Source: Corynebacterium kefirresidentii (GTDB lineage: Bacteria; Actinomycetota; Actinomycetes; Mycobacteriales; Mycobacteriaceae). From it: a DNA stretch of 64,000 bases. A program made the translations under genes and the position numbers. A model generated the notes under the pieces. It did not search any database and was not told where the DNA came from. It worked only from the letters and a program-made list of their open reading frames with translations. The DNA lies in assembly GCA_002154655.1 (NCBI GenBank), contig NGUZ01000001.1:496001-560000 (forward strand). The letters are read 5' to 3'. Below are positions 19,118 through 27,991 of this stretch, in pieces. Positions within the stretch are counted from its first letter, which is position 1. Each line of letters starts with the position of its first letter.

Positions 19118-19903
19118 GGATAGGTCCATAGGGTTTTGGGGCTAGGAACTCCTATTCACTCCGCCAGGGCCAGCTTCGTGTGGCCTGTTCATGGTTTGTG
19201 GCTGCTTGCCCTCGACGGCTCAGGATTGTTTTAAAGGGCTAGACCTTTTAACAAAGTCAGCCGGCGCCGCGGCGAGTCATGCCAGAACCCGTAGAGCAGC
19301 TCTCACGGCGCTCAGTGCAATAGAACGTGATCGGGGCATGCGGAATCTTGGGTTGTAAAACGCATCCTGGAACGTATGTCGCAAATATCGCGAACGAGTA
19401 AGTGGACTTCGCAGTCATGGGAACTTCTGCTGTGAACAAAGGATATGTGTAGACCTTTTGCGCCAGCCTGTTGATTTTGGGCGAGTAGTCTTTTAATCAA
19501 TTCAGCCGGATCCAAAGGTGTCTGATTTTCGCTGTTGTGGGGAAACAGTAGCGATTTAAGGCAGACGGCTGGAATGCGATAAAGGTCAGGTTTTCCAGTT
19601 ACAGCACGAAAAGTCCCTGGACTGTTGGGTGGTCCATAGAAACAACACGCCCGGAGTGAAGTCTCAGCCAATTGAGGCAGTCCATAACCATTTACCCCTC
19701 TAGTGTCTACGGGCGCTTGAGAATAGCTTCGCGTACCTATCTTTATCATCTCGAGGCGATTTTCTAGTTACCCCGGTTAGACATGCGATAACGCCTGCGT
19801 TTGTGCGAAAAAGGCAGGCGGGGAGCCCGGGCATTCCTATGCCCAGAAGCGTTCATGGGCACTTCTTAAAGGAACTGTGTGGGTCCAATCTAGGAGTATT
19901 TCA

Positions 19904-21358
19904 GTGGCCACCATTCGCCTTCCGCGCATTCGACATGTTCGCGCTTTCTTTGCTGCAGTAGTAGGTACCGCAGCCGTATCAACTCTTTCTACCGTAGCGC
20001 CAGCAGGCGCCGATGATTCACCGGCGGACAATGCTGGTGTAATCCAAGCACACGACTCAGAGCGTGCGGCAATTGACCGCGCGGTTAACAACGCAGACTC
20101 TTTGCAGGGGGCAGTTGAGGCTTCGCGTGCAGAGCTAAGTCGAGCGGAAGCTGATGTCGCTGAAGCCGAGGATCGTATCGCTCGGATCCAGAGCCAAATG
20201 GAACAAGTTAGCGACGATCCAGGGGCGAATGAAGAGTACCTTGCTAGCCTGCAGGGCGAGTTGGATCAGGCAGACAAAGACAAGCGAGACGCTGAGAATC
20301 GTGTGGTGCAAGGGCGTCGAGAGCTGGCACAAAATGAGGCTCGACTGAACGCTACCCAACGGTTTGCGGAGGCAACTTTTGCTCGCCAGCAGGGAGCGGA
20401 ATCCCAGGAGGTAAACGAAAGCGGTCTTCAGCTCTCTCAGCAGGACACGCTTGATACAGGCCTAAATCCAGTTAATGAGCTTGACGATCAAAGGACTTCC
20501 GACGCCGTTACAGTCAACCCTGAAAACTTGACCGAAGAAATCAAGTCACAGACCTTTACCGACGAGGTTGTTGGGGAGGGTGCCCCGCAGGTTTCTGCTG
20601 CCCCGAACGCGTCCAATGATTCGGAAGCGCGAGGCGCTATCAACCAGGGTGGTACCGCTCCGGAAGCTGAATTTGGAAACGCCCTCAATCAGGGTGCTAC
20701 ACCAACGTTCCAGAACGTTGACTTCACCACTGGGTCCTCTGTAAATGATGCGCTCGGACTTGCGAATGATATCGCTGCTGCAGTTGATGAGGACGATGTG
20801 CGCACCCTCATGCAAAGCTCATCTGACTTGCTTGGATTGGGAAGCCCGAACACTGCACCCGCTGCTAGCGCAGATGCGCCTGAGGCAGACGGGGTGACGG
20901 AGTCCGATGATGCTATTGCGGGCGCAGATGCTGGGCGTGATGCTCAGATTGAGGCCGTCATTTCCCGTGCTGAATCTCAGGTTGGTGTGCCTTATGTTTG
21001 GGGCGGCGGCGATAACAATGGTCCTACCGGTGGGCTCCGAGATGGCGGAGTGGCTGACTCTTTCGGTGATTTCAACAAGACGGGCTTCGATTGCTCTGGC
21101 CTCGTAAAGTACGCCTACGCGGCAGCTGGCCTGGACCTGCCTCACTACACTGGCGCACAGTACCAGCAGGGTAAGAAGGTTCCTCGTGACAACGCGAAGC
21201 GCGGTGACCTTATCTTCTACGGTCCTGGTGGCAACCAGCACGTAGCTATCTACCTAGGTGACGGCCAAATGATTGAAGCGCCACAGTCTGGTCAGACTGT
21301 TTCAGTAGTTCCAGTTCGCTGGGGTGGCGCTACTCCCGACGTCGTGCGCCTTCTCTAA
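19904..21358 (+). CDS. Secreted NlpC/P60 peptidoglycan hydrolase (RipA-like)
   Basis: A secreted endopeptidase cleaving peptide stems of peptidoglycan, needed in relatives for cell separation. Order: signal peptide (basic RLPRIRHVR, then AFFAAVVGTAAVSTL, with cleavage near AGA-DD at about residue 37), a coiled-coil region (about 50-165), a long acidic Asn/Ala-rich linker, and a C-terminal NlpC/P60 domain with catalytic C397 (FDCSGL) and H446 (QHVAIYLG). I use GTG 19904, 7 nt after AGGAG; GTG 19877 would lengthen the N-terminus by nine residues. Synteny with acn and the Rv1476-like gene supports RipA/Rv1477 relationship. The long region upstream probably controls it. Confidence 0.9.
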   Translation: MATIRLPRIRHVRAFFAAVVGTAAVSTLSTVAPAGADDSPADNAGVIQAHDSERAAIDRAVNNADSLQGAVEASRAELSRAEADVAEAEDRIARIQSQMEQVSDDPGANEEYLASLQGELDQADKDKRDAENRVVQGRRELAQNEARLNATQRFAEATFARQQGAESQEVNESGLQLSQQDTLDTGLNPVNELDDQRTSDAVTVNPENLTEEIKSQTFTDEVVGEGAPQVSAAPNASNDSEARGAINQGGTAPEAEFGNALNQGATPTFQNVDFTTGSSVNDALGLANDIAAAVDEDDVRTLMQSSSDLLGLGSPNTAPAASADAPEADGVTESDDAIAGADAGRDAQIEAVISRAESQVGVPYVWGGGDNNGPTGGLRDGGVADSFGDFNKTGFDCSGLVKYAYAAAGLDLPHYTGAQYQQGKKVPRDNAKRGDLIFYGPGGNQHVAIYLGDGQMIEAPQSGQTVSVVPVRWGGATPDVVRLL

Positions 21359-21376
21359 TCTCCAACTTTTGGTTGG

Positions 21377-21382
21377 TATTGT
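21377..21382 (+). promoter_or_regulatory. hemH: -10 element for hemH
   Basis: TATTGT lies 7 nt before the ATG at 21390, the leaderless spacing. Confidence 0.5.
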
Positions 21383-21389
21383 TTAGGGC

Positions 21390-22463
21390 ATGACTGACGC
21401 ACAACAGAATGCCCAAAACTTCGACGCCCTCCTCGTCCTTTCTTTCGGTGGCCCGGAAGGAAACGAGGAGGTCGTTCCGTTTTTGGAGAACGTTACCCGT
21501 GGTCGAGGCATTCCTCGCGAACGGCTTGAAGTAGTGGGTGAGCACTATTATCACTTCGGAGGCGTAAGTCCGCTCAATGCGCTCAACCGTGAAATTATCG
21601 AGCATTTCCAAGGTGAGCTGAAAAAACGCGGACATAATCTACCGGTTTATTTCGGCAACCGGAATTGGCATCCCTTTGCCAACGAGACCGCAGAACAGAT
21701 GTCTCGGGACGGTATCCGTAAAGTAGCTGTGTTTGCCACCTCCGCATGGGGTGGGTACTCCGCGTGCCGGCAATATGACGAAGATATTCAGCGCATGCGC
21801 GAGCATCTGGCGCAGCAAGGCCTGCCGGAGATTGAATTTACGAAGATTCGTCAATTCTTTGATCATCCGAAATTTGTGGCCGAAATGGCCACTGCCGTAA
21901 CGGAGGTCTGGGAACAAGTTTCAGCTTATAAGGAGCGGACTACCCGGCTTTTGTTCACCGCGCATTCTGTCCCCGTTGCGCACGATAACGTTGGCGGCGC
22001 GGAAGGCGATAAAAACCTCTACTCCCGTCAGGTGGCCGAGGCGGCGCGGTTGGTGGCGTTGCAGGCCGGTATTTCTGATTATGACCTTGTATGGCAGTCA
22101 CGCTCAGGCAATCCACGCACTCCGTGGCTAGAGCCCGACATTGTTGATCACACCACTGAGATTCACCACAACGAAGGTATCGACACGGTTGTGGTCTGCC
22201 CAATTGGTTTCATCTCCGACCATATGGAGGTTATTTGGGATCTCGATTCCGAGCTGCAGAAGGCGGCCGAGGATATGGGGGTCAGGGTCGTGCGTACCCG
22301 TACTGTAGGCCCGACTTCTCGGTTTGCAGAAATGGTGGTTGACCTAATAGAAGAGCTGGAGCATGGCCGCGAGAAGGAAACCAGCGGGCAGGTGACCGTG
22401 CAAGGGTGCACGCTCAATGGTGCGCCGTGTGCCGCGGGATGTTGCGATATTTGGTCTCTTTAA
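21390..22463 (+). CDS. hemH: Ferrochelatase (coproporphyrin III type)
   Basis: Inserts ferrous iron into the porphyrin in late haem synthesis; actinobacteria use coproporphyrin III as substrate (CpfC). The family start [14 protein letters not shown], the catalytic region [12 protein letters not shown] and the [17 protein letters not shown] segment are present. The C-terminus carries a cysteine group C340, C347, C351 and C352, with C126 in GGYSACRQY, fitting the [2Fe-2S] ferrochelatases of actinobacteria. Length 357 aa. The same gene order (acn, membrane protein, NlpC, hemH) occurs in C. glutamicum. Confidence 0.96.
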   Translation: MTDAQQNAQNFDALLVLSFGGPEGNEEVVPFLENVTRGRGIPRERLEVVGEHYYHFGGVSPLNALNREIIEHFQGELKKRGHNLPVYFGNRNWHPFANETAEQMSRDGIRKVAVFATSAWGGYSACRQYDEDIQRMREHLAQQGLPEIEFTKIRQFFDHPKFVAEMATAVTEVWEQVSAYKERTTRLLFTAHSVPVAHDNVGGAEGDKNLYSRQVAEAARLVALQAGISDYDLVWQSRSGNPRTPWLEPDIVDHTTEIHHNEGIDTVVVCPIGFISDHMEVIWDLDSELQKAAEDMGVRVVRTRTVGPTSRFAEMVVDLIEELEHGREKETSGQVTVQGCTLNGAPCAAGCCDIWSL

Positions 22464-23233
22464 CGCGCGAATTCTCCGAGCACATAGGCCACGCCCGTCA
22501 TGCGGGCCTGCCGGATGTGGCGCCACAGGCGAAGTAATTGCGGGTCAAGGCTGTGATCGTTGATGCGGTCGGTAACCGTTTCGATGATCGCGGCGACTCG
22601 GTCGGCGCGGGCGAAGAGTTTGGCTGCTCGGGCCGGCGTTGATTGGGGAAGGCCGGGGGTGTCATAAAAGTCGCTTAAAGTTCCCACGGTGAGGCGGGGG
22701 TTGGGCAGTGCTTCAGTGCTATACCCAGTTACGGTGATAAGGTCAGCGGATTCATTAGTTGCCTGAGCAAGCAGTGCGTCGGCTTCCCCAGGGCTCAGCC
22801 AGGCGGGGGCAGGGAGCTGCTGCTTTTCGACGATCACCTGCCACGCGGTGTGGCTGCTATGGATATGAGGTATGAGGACTAAGTTGCGCGTGGGATTATT
22901 GGTGCGAACTATGATTGCTCCGGCGGAACTTTGGATAGCTGCGTGATAGGACTCCGATCCTGCGGGTAGGGCAGGGGGCTCTCCCGGCCCGGAAAGTGCG
23001 AGGCGTACAACGGGTTCCGCGCGCTCACCGCGCTTCGCGGTAAGTTCAGCGGTCTCTGCGCGCAGCATCGCCAGCACATCGACGAACGGTGCTTCATCCA
23101 CACTCTCCGGACGCCCGCCCAGTTCCTTAAGAGCATCTAGCAAATCATCGGTGGTTTCGTGTCCCCACAGCCACGAGCCCAGCCAGACAGCAGTGTTTTG
23201 TAAAGGTGACCATACTTCGGCGCGCATATCCAT
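22460..23233 (-). CDS. Conserved hypothetical protein
   Basis: A 257-residue protein that I do not recognise. It has no membrane segment or signal peptide; the sequence is rich in Ala, Leu and Pro, with a C-terminal helical part rich in Arg ([13 protein letters not shown]). The start is the ATG at 23233; a TAGACT element 8 nt upstream sets it, and a longer frame would run into the divergent gene. Its 3' end overlaps the hemH stop by 4 nt. Codon use resembles its neighbours, so it looks like a native core gene. Confidence 0.8.
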   Translation of the reverse strand: MDMRAEVWSPLQNTAVWLGSWLWGHETTDDLLDALKELGGRPESVDEAPFVDVLAMLRAETAELTAKRGERAEPVVRLALSGPGEPPALPAGSESYHAAIQSSAGAIIVRTNNPTRNLVLIPHIHSSHTAWQVIVEKQQLPAPAWLSPGEADALLAQATNESADLITVTGYSTEALPNPRLTVGTLSDFYDTPGLPQSTPARAAKLFARADRVAAIIETVTDRINDHSLDPQLLRLWRHIRQARMTGVAYVLGEFAR

Positions 23234-23241
23234 GGCGAGCC

Positions 23242-23258
23242 AGTCTAATAGATAGACT
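23242..23258. promoter_or_regulatory. Back-to-back leaderless promoters
   Basis: Two TAGACT -10 hexamers face opposite ways: AGTCTA at 23242-23247 (minus strand gene) and TAGACT at 23253-23258 (plus strand gene), 5 bp apart. Each is 8 nt from its start codon (23233 and 23267). Confidence 0.7.
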
Positions 23259-23266
23259 AACGGGCC

Positions 23267-24106
23267 ATGAGTTTTGATCCTTATGGCGGAGACATATTTG
23301 CTGGCCACTCGCGGTCGAAGCCGCGTCAATATCCTGAGGTGCCAGCTGAGCCCGGAATGGTAGTGGAAGTACGTGGTGACGACTTTGTGGGTGCTGTCAT
23401 GGGGGTGGATAAAACCGTTTTCGGTGAGGTAGTTCGCCTTGAGGATCGCCACGGTGTGGAACGCGTTTTTAATTTGGTCAAAGGGGGGTTCCTAGTGGAG
23501 GGTAAGCCGGTTACGCTTACCCGATACGTCGAAAAGCAGGCACCCCGCAAATCCAACTCCGGTTCCCGCCGCGTAGAAAACGTCGAGGCTAAAGTCGCCG
23601 CGCCCTCGCGCATTTGGGTGGAAGGCGTCCACGACGCCGCTATTGTGGAAAAGGTGTGGGGCCACGACCTACGCGTGGAAGGCGTAGTGGTGGAATACCT
23701 TGAAGGCCTGGACAATTTGGAAGACCGCTTGGCGGAATTTCAGCCCGGACCCGGCCGCAGGGTAGGTGTGTTGGCTGACCATCTCGTCCAAGGTTCCAAG
23801 GAAACCCGGTTAACGGAAACCGTGGGAGAGCATGTCCTAGTCACTGGTCATCCATTCATCGATATTTGGGCAGCGGTGAAACCGCAGCGCGTGGGATTGC
23901 GTGCATGGCCAGAAGTACCTTATGGCGAGGACTGGAAGACCGGAATTTGCAGGCGCGTGGGTTGGAGCGACCCTAAGGACGGCTGGCGTCATGTGTATAA
24001 CGCCGTGCATTCTTTCCGGGACTTAGATTCCAGTCTGATTGGCGCGGTGGAGCGCCTCGTGGACTTCGTTACGACGCCCGAACTGAGCAAGTCTGATTTG
24101 CTCTAA
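23267..24106 (+). CDS. DUF3097 family protein
   Basis: A 279-residue protein of the actinobacterial DUF3097 family, of unknown function. The family segments include RIWVEGVHDAAIVEKVWGHDLRVEGVVVEYL (about residues 120-150, a TOPRIM-like EG..DA pattern) and VGVLADHLVQGSKE. The start is the ATG at 23267, 8 nt after a TAGACT. Its 3' end overlaps the next convergent gene by 4 nt. A nucleic-acid related role is suggested only by the EGVHDA motif. Confidence 0.88.
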   Translation: MSFDPYGGDIFAGHSRSKPRQYPEVPAEPGMVVEVRGDDFVGAVMGVDKTVFGEVVRLEDRHGVERVFNLVKGGFLVEGKPVTLTRYVEKQAPRKSNSGSRRVENVEAKVAAPSRIWVEGVHDAAIVEKVWGHDLRVEGVVVEYLEGLDNLEDRLAEFQPGPGRRVGVLADHLVQGSKETRLTETVGEHVLVTGHPFIDIWAAVKPQRVGLRAWPEVPYGEDWKTGICRRVGWSDPKDGWRHVYNAVHSFRDLDSSLIGAVERLVDFVTTPELSKSDLL

Positions 24107-24681
24107 GGTTGGGAAAGATTGGCGCGTTCAATCAGGTTGACGGCCAACTGCCATCCAGCCAACTCCGCGCTCCAACCGGCCGCCTGGAGGCGCTGCGACA
24201 TGGCTTGTTTAGAAATCCCTAGCTCTTCGGCGGCCTCATTTTGGTTCAGCCCAGCACGCACGAGTGAGGTAGCCTCGCGCCCCTCGATGGTGCGCTTGTG
24301 CAAAACATATCCCAGCAGGGCAAAGGTGGCCGCGATATCGCTTGCTTCGGAAGCGCGGCCACGCTTGTTGATCTTGGCGTAGACTTGGCCCATACGGGCG
24401 GACTTCCGCAACGCGGCGGTAGCTATTTGGCGTGCCCCCTCCTCATCTTCTTGGTTGCCGGGGCTTATACCGATGCCGATGGCCCAGTCGCCGTCGGCAA
24501 GCAAGGCCATGACGACGTCGCAGACGGCCGTTGCTGAATCAACTACGGCGCAAATATCTTCCACACCAAGCACATGGAAGTCTCCAACGCCAGAAAGAGT
24601 TGATAGGGCCGACGCAGAACGCTGGACCAACTCTGCACGACGCACGGAACGGCCACGGTAGCGGGCGTGGACAGCAAGCAT
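24103..24681 (-). CDS. HTH-containing protein (SatD-like)
   Basis: A 192-residue protein with a C-terminal helix-turn-helix of the sigma/NusB-like type, GLNQNEAAEELGISKQAMSQRLQAAGW (about 143-169), and an N-terminal part of alpha/beta character (AVHARYRGRSVRRAELVQR) resembling SatD-family proteins. It could be a DNA-binding regulator. The start is well set by AAGGGAGG 6 nt before the ATG. Together with DUF3097 and the downstream membrane gene it forms a compact but uncharacterised group. Confidence 0.8.
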   Translation of the reverse strand: MLAVHARYRGRSVRRAELVQRSASALSTLSGVGDFHVLGVEDICAVVDSATAVCDVVMALLADGDWAIGIGISPGNQEDEEGARQIATAALRKSARMGQVYAKINKRGRASEASDIAATFALLGYVLHKRTIEGREATSLVRAGLNQNEAAEELGISKQAMSQRLQAAGWSAELAGWQLAVNLIERANLSQP

Positions 24682-24735
24682 GGAAAACCTCCCTTTAAGA
24701 ACCTAATGCGAAATAGTCTACCGCTCGAACTTGAC

Positions 24736-25452
24736 TTAAGGGCGAGTGGGAAGCCGCGAATCCATATACAGCCCGCTCGCTCCAATCGCAGCGAAAACCA
24801 CCATAGCGAGGACGATGCCGGGAGAGGTATGTCCGGTGAGGGTATCGCCGAAGAACACGCCCAAAGCCGTAGTAGGTATAGAACCGACAAGGGTGGCCAA
24901 GGTGAAGTGGCTGAGCTTTACCGGAGTAAGGGCAGCAACGTAATTCAGGAGGCTAAACGGGACGCCGGCTACCATCCGGAGGGAAGCGATGGCCAGCCAC
25001 CCGCGCCGCTCGAGATGCGCGTTGATTGTGAACACTGCGGGATGGGTCAGGTGCGGGCGGATCCAGGCTCCGAGGAGCTTGCGAACGATAAGAAAGGACA
25101 AAGCCGCTGATACCGTCAAGGCGCACAGGGAAAGCGCGAGTCCCTTCCACGGGCCAAATAATAGTCCTGCGGCTACCGTCCAGAAGGTTCGAGGAAAGGG
25201 AAACTGGGTAAATATGACATAACCTAGTGCGAAGATGAAGGGGAACCATGCGCCAAATCGGGTGGAGGCATCACGCAGGCGAGCCACATCCGGCAGATCG
25301 TAGAAATAAAGCACGGCGAGGAGGGCGATTACTGCAGCGAGAACGGCTATCCACCGCTGCACGGTCCACCGCTGGATTGAGCGCCAAGCGGACCGAGCGA
25401 GCGAAAGTAGGAAGTGGCCGAAATTGCGCACCCAACTCAGAAATGTGGTCAT
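24736..25452 (-). CDS. TVP38/TMEM64 family membrane protein
   Basis: A 238-residue integral membrane protein of the DedA-like TVP38/TMEM64 family (SNARE-associated/VTT domain). It has about five hydrophobic segments; the family signature FPFPRTFWTVAAGLLFGPWKG (split here: FPFPRTFWTVAAGLLF then GPWKG, around residue 100) and a re-entrant AGVPFSLLNYVAAL segment are present. Related proteins act in lipid scrambling or membrane homeostasis. The start at 25452 is supported by a TACGAT hexamer 6 nt upstream on the minus strand. Confidence 0.88.
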   Translation of the reverse strand: MTTFLSWVRNFGHFLLSLARSAWRSIQRWTVQRWIAVLAAVIALLAVLYFYDLPDVARLRDASTRFGAWFPFIFALGYVIFTQFPFPRTFWTVAAGLLFGPWKGLALSLCALTVSAALSFLIVRKLLGAWIRPHLTHPAVFTINAHLERRGWLAIASLRMVAGVPFSLLNYVAALTPVKLSHFTLATLVGSIPTTALGVFFGDTLTGHTSPGIVLAMVVFAAIGASGLYMDSRLPTRP

Positions 25453-25458
25453 GGGGAA

Positions 25459-25464
25459 ATCGTA
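25459..25464 (-). promoter_or_regulatory. -10 element for the TVP38 gene
   Basis: TACGAT on the minus strand, 6 nt before the ATG at 25452. Confidence 0.45.
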
Positions 25465-25487
25465 GTCCTTGAGGGAGTGCAGGATAG

Positions 25488-25521
25488 AAAAATCCGGCGG
25501 CTACCTCGTGGTAACCGCCGG
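25488..25521 (-). terminator. Intrinsic terminator after tRNA-Leu
   Basis: On the minus strand, CCGGCGG...CCGCCGG (25515-25521 with 25494-25500) with an inner GGTTACC-type extension is followed by ATTTTTC. It lies 7 nt beyond the tRNA 3' end. Confidence 0.85.
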
Positions 25522-25528
25522 AAGTCTG

Positions 25529-25614
25529 TGCCCGAGGGGGGACTTGAACCCCCACGTCCGTTAATAGGACACTAGCACCTCAAGCTAGCGCGTCTGCCAT
25601 TCCGCCACCCGGGC
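25529..25614 (-). tRNA. tRNA-Leu (anticodon GAG)
   Basis: On the minus strand the cloverleaf begins GCCCGGGTGGCGGAATGG. The anticodon stem-loop is CTAGC-TTGAGGT-GCTAG, giving anticodon GAG. A long variable arm (TGTCCTATTAACGGAC) marks a class II tRNA. The T arm GGGGGTTCAAGTCCCCC and the acceptor 3' strand CTCGGGC with discriminator A complete it. No CCA is encoded. Codons read: CUC and CUU. Confidence 0.97.
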
Positions 25615-25650
25615 AGGGTGTTTGTCAGCCTCTCGGCTGGGCACTCCGAT

Positions 25651-25680
25651 ACTGTATCTTGTGTGGGGTGTGCTTTACAA
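25651..25680 (-). promoter_or_regulatory. tRNA-Leu promoter
   Basis: Minus strand: -35 TTGTAA (25675-25680) and -10 TACAGT (25651-25656), 18 bp apart, about 37 nt before the tRNA 5' end. Confidence 0.6.
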
Positions 25681-25753
25681 ATCGCCAGCGTAGGGCGCCG
25701 AAAAGTCCATGCGTGAAGGGTGGTGAAATACATGGGTGTAATCCGGCCTAGGC

Positions 25754-25800
25754 GTCGTACTGGGGTACGACTGTAGTGTGACCATGGCGTGCGGTTACAC
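25754..25800. promoter_or_regulatory. Two inverted repeats upstream of the PEBP gene
   Basis: GTCGTAC-TGGG-GTACGAC (25754-25771) is a perfect 7-bp inverted repeat. GTGTGACC (25776-25783) and GGTTACAC (25793-25800) form a second with one mismatch. Both lie within 90 nt of the PEBP start and may be operators. Confidence 0.4.
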
Positions 25801-25828
25801 CACATCGACATCGCCTTGTGAGGTGGGG

Positions 25829-25834
25829 TACAAA
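25829..25834 (+). promoter_or_regulatory. -10 element for the PEBP gene
   Basis: TACAAA lies 7 nt before the ATG at 25842. Confidence 0.5.
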
Positions 25835-25841
25835 TGGGTCT

Positions 25842-26381
25842 ATGACTTCTTATGCAGATGACTCCCGTTTCCCTGGACCAGATCCCTACGCACCGCTGCG
25901 TGATGTTCCTTCCTTTGTTCTTTCTTCCACCGACGTGGTCGAAGGCGATGAGCTGCAAGAAAAGCTTCGCGCTCCGGAAAGCGTTTCCCCTCAGCTTGCG
26001 TGGTCCGGTTTGCCTGAAGGCACTAAGTCCCTGGCTGTGACCTGTTTCGACCCGGATGCACCCACCGCTTCTGGTTTCTGGCACTGGGCGGCCTTCAATA
26101 TCCCCGTTGAGGTAAGCGAGTTGCCTACCAATGCTGGTGCTGCAGAAGACCTGGGCATTGACGGTGTTATTAGCTTGCGCAACGATTCGGGCGAGCGCAC
26201 CTACTATGGCGCCAACCCGCCTGCCGGTCACGCACCTCACCGCTATCTGTACGCAGTCCATGCAGTAGACGTGGAGAAGCTCGATATCGACCCAGATGCA
26301 ACCCCGACTGTGCTCGGTTTCAACCTGCATTTCCACGCGCTCGGCCGTGCCATTTTGTGGGGCTGGTATGAGGCAAAGTAA
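25842..26381 (+). CDS. YbhB/YbcL family Raf kinase inhibitor-like protein (PEBP)
   Basis: A 179-residue phosphatidylethanolamine-binding-protein family member. The PEBP ligand-site motifs are visible: SPQLAWSGLPEGTKSLAVTCFDPDAPT (about 45-71, DPDAPT being the hallmark) and GAN-PPAGHAPHRY (about 130, GxHRY type). The M. tuberculosis homologue Rv2140c also lies near pyrD and lppL, as here. Ligand and role are unknown. Start is the ATG at 25842, 7 nt after TACAAA; the GTG at 25818 would cover that hexamer. The stop overlaps the next gene's ATG by one base. Confidence 0.93.
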   Translation: MTSYADDSRFPGPDPYAPLRDVPSFVLSSTDVVEGDELQEKLRAPESVSPQLAWSGLPEGTKSLAVTCFDPDAPTASGFWHWAAFNIPVEVSELPTNAGAAEDLGIDGVISLRNDSGERTYYGANPPAGHAPHRYLYAVHAVDVEKLDIDPDATPTVLGFNLHFHALGRAILWGWYEAK

Positions 26382-26773
26382 TGGCAAGTAGCTCTAGTGC
26401 ATCGCAGGCTAGCCCTCCGGCCACTCTGCGGGTCGGCGGCGCCTTCATGGTGGTCGCATTCGTGCTGGCTCTCTTCGCGCTAATCTCTGTCTTTAAGGAT
26501 GGCTGGGGAGCCGACTTCGCATGGACGTATTCGAATGTGGCTATTGTTGCTGCCGCGTTCCTCGTCGGGGCCTTTAGCACCATGAGTAAAGGCCAGGCGG
26601 GAAGCCGCGCCCAGGTTGTGGCATTAGTGGTTGCGATCGTAGTCATTGCGGCGAGCCGCTTCTTACCCGGCGGGATTTTATTTACCCAAGCGCAGTTTTG
26701 GGTGGTGTTCTACGCCGGCTTCGCAGTCCTGTGCGCACTTATTCTCAGGCGCAGCGCTATGGCGCAAGCCTAG
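26381..26773 (+). CDS. Small integral membrane protein
   Basis: A 130-residue protein with four hydrophobic segments (about residues 18-38, 50-66, 76-92 and 103-122) after a short Ser/Ala-rich N-terminus. I do not recognise the family with certainty. It overlaps the PEBP stop by one base (TAATG), so the two are co-translated. It ends at a strong bidirectional hairpin that separates it from pyrD. Confidence 0.8.
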   Translation: MASSSSASQASPPATLRVGGAFMVVAFVLALFALISVFKDGWGADFAWTYSNVAIVAAAFLVGAFSTMSKGQAGSRAQVVALVVAIVVIAASRFLPGGILFTQAQFWVVFYAGFAVLCALILRRSAMAQA

Positions 26774-26797
26774 CCAGTGCCGTGTTTAGTCAATGAA

Positions 26798-26841
26798 AGT
26801 CCGCCCCCAGCTGCTTAGGGTAGAGCAGTTGGGGGCGGACT
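26798..26841. terminator. Bidirectional hairpin between convergent genes
   Basis: AGTCCGCCCCCAGCTGCT (26798-26815) pairs with AGCAGTTGGGGGCGGACT (26824-26841), 18 bp with one G-U pair and an 8-nt loop. It sits between the small membrane gene and pyrD. T runs are weak on both sides. Confidence 0.7.
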
Positions 26842-26862
26842 ATCTTGTTCAACGAAGAGTCT

Positions 26863-27987
26863 CTATAGGGATTGATCCACGGGTTTCCATGGCAGGCCAG
26901 AGCCAACCGCTTGGGAAATATTGCGCAAGCCGTGGGCGCGGATTTGGGCGGCAATGCCACGGTGGATATCGCGGATCCAATCCGGACCGCCATAGATGAG
27001 GCCGGTGTAGCCCTGCAACAAGGAAGCGCCGGAAGTGATGCGTTCCCACGCCTGCTCCGGCGTGGAGATACCACCGACGGAGATGAGAGTGAGCTGGCCT
27101 CCGACACGCCCATTGAGACGGCGCAGCACCTCCAGAGAGCGCTCGGCTACTGGGGGACCAGATACGCCACCGGCCCCCATTTCCGCTACCTCGGCAGGAG
27201 GGGTCTTGAGCCCCTCGCGGGAAATGGTGGTATTGGTCGCTACGATACCGTCGAGACCGAGTTCAAGGGCTAGGTCTGCCACTGCATCTACGTCGGAATC
27301 CGAAAGATCGGGAGCGATTTTCACCAACACTGGAACGGCGGTGCACTCTTGCACGGCAGAAAGAATGGGGCGCAGCGACTCCACTGCTTGTAGGTCGCGC
27401 AGGCCCGGGGTATTCGGCGAGGAAACGTTGACTACAAGGAAGTCAGCCAAGTCGCCCAATACGGAAGCAGAGCGGCGGTAATCTTCCACAGCGTGCTCGG
27501 CAGGGGTGACTTTAGTCTTGCCAATATTAATGCCAATAACATCGCTGTAGCGGCGCTTGCGGAGGTTTTCTGCAGCGGCCGCTGCACCCTCATTGTTAAA
27601 CCCCATGCGGTTCAAGATGGCCTTATCGGCCTTTAGGCGAAAAAGTCGCGGCGCAGGATTTCCCGGCTGTGCTTGGGCGGTGACGGTGCCCAACTCCGCG
27701 AAACCGAAGCCAATCGGGGACCAGGTATCAGCAGCGGCGGCATTTTTATCAAACCCTGCAGCTAGTCCCAGTGGGCGGGGAAACTCTACGCCAAAGACCT
27801 CTTGGCGGAGCACCGGATCGTTGACCGGCAGCACCTTTGCCAAGGCCCGGTTGGCCGGACCAGCCGCCTGGAGTCCACTCAGTGCGGTGTTGATAATTCC
27901 GTGGATTCGCTCCGGGCTAAGCTGAAACATGCCACGCAATGCCACTTGGTAGGCCTGCGCGCGCAGTCGATCGATAGTGCTGGTCAT
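26863..27987 (-). CDS. pyrD: Dihydroorotate dehydrogenase (quinone), class 2
   Basis: Oxidises dihydroorotate to orotate in pyrimidine synthesis, passing electrons to the quinone pool. The N-terminal helical membrane-association segment (about residues 1-45, [19 protein letters not shown]) marks class 2. FMN and substrate regions include [24 protein letters not shown] and [14 protein letters not shown] with the class 2 catalytic Ser. Length 374 aa. It follows the lipoprotein gene by 4 nt and has AAGGAG before its ATG, so the two form an operon. Confidence 0.96.
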   Translation of the reverse strand: MTSTIDRLRAQAYQVALRGMFQLSPERIHGIINTALSGLQAAGPANRALAKVLPVNDPVLRQEVFGVEFPRPLGLAAGFDKNAAAADTWSPIGFGFAELGTVTAQAQPGNPAPRLFRLKADKAILNRMGFNNEGAAAAAENLRKRRYSDVIGINIGKTKVTPAEHAVEDYRRSASVLGDLADFLVVNVSSPNTPGLRDLQAVESLRPILSAVQECTAVPVLVKIAPDLSDSDVDAVADLALELGLDGIVATNTTISREGLKTPPAEVAEMGAGGVSGPPVAERSLEVLRRLNGRVGGQLTLISVGGISTPEQAWERITSGASLLQGYTGLIYGGPDWIRDIHRGIAAQIRAHGLRNISQAVGSGLPWKPVDQSL

Positions 27988-27991
27988 GGTG

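Larger units (their letters stand above)
18190..19903. other. 1.7-kb region without a convincing gene
   Basis: No frame here has the composition, start signal or family resemblance of a real gene; the longest (19312-19749, minus) is rich in Cys and His and lacks a good ribosome-binding site. The stretch instead holds regulatory-looking elements: an AAAAGTTTC/GAAACTTTT hairpin (18303-18332), a GlxR-like site (18642-18657), a GTAACA element near 18669, tandem 16-bp direct repeats (18701-18735), a CAAGTTAAAAACTTG hairpin near 18952, a nested hairpin at 19062-19117, and a GGGCAT-TCCT-ATGCCC hairpin (19829-19844) near the next gene. It is likely a long leader or small-RNA locus controlling the NlpC/P60 gene. 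Confidence 0.6.

Noticed and set aside
19312..19749. Open frame of 145 codons on the minus strand in the 1.7-kb gap
   Set aside because: Unusual composition (many Cys and His), no ribosome-binding site or -10 at leaderless spacing, no family resemblance.
18190..19903. ydaO (cyclic-di-AMP) riboswitch
   Set aside because: Such a riboswitch controls related genes elsewhere, but the conserved GGGGTGAATC and CAGCTAAC core strings are not found.
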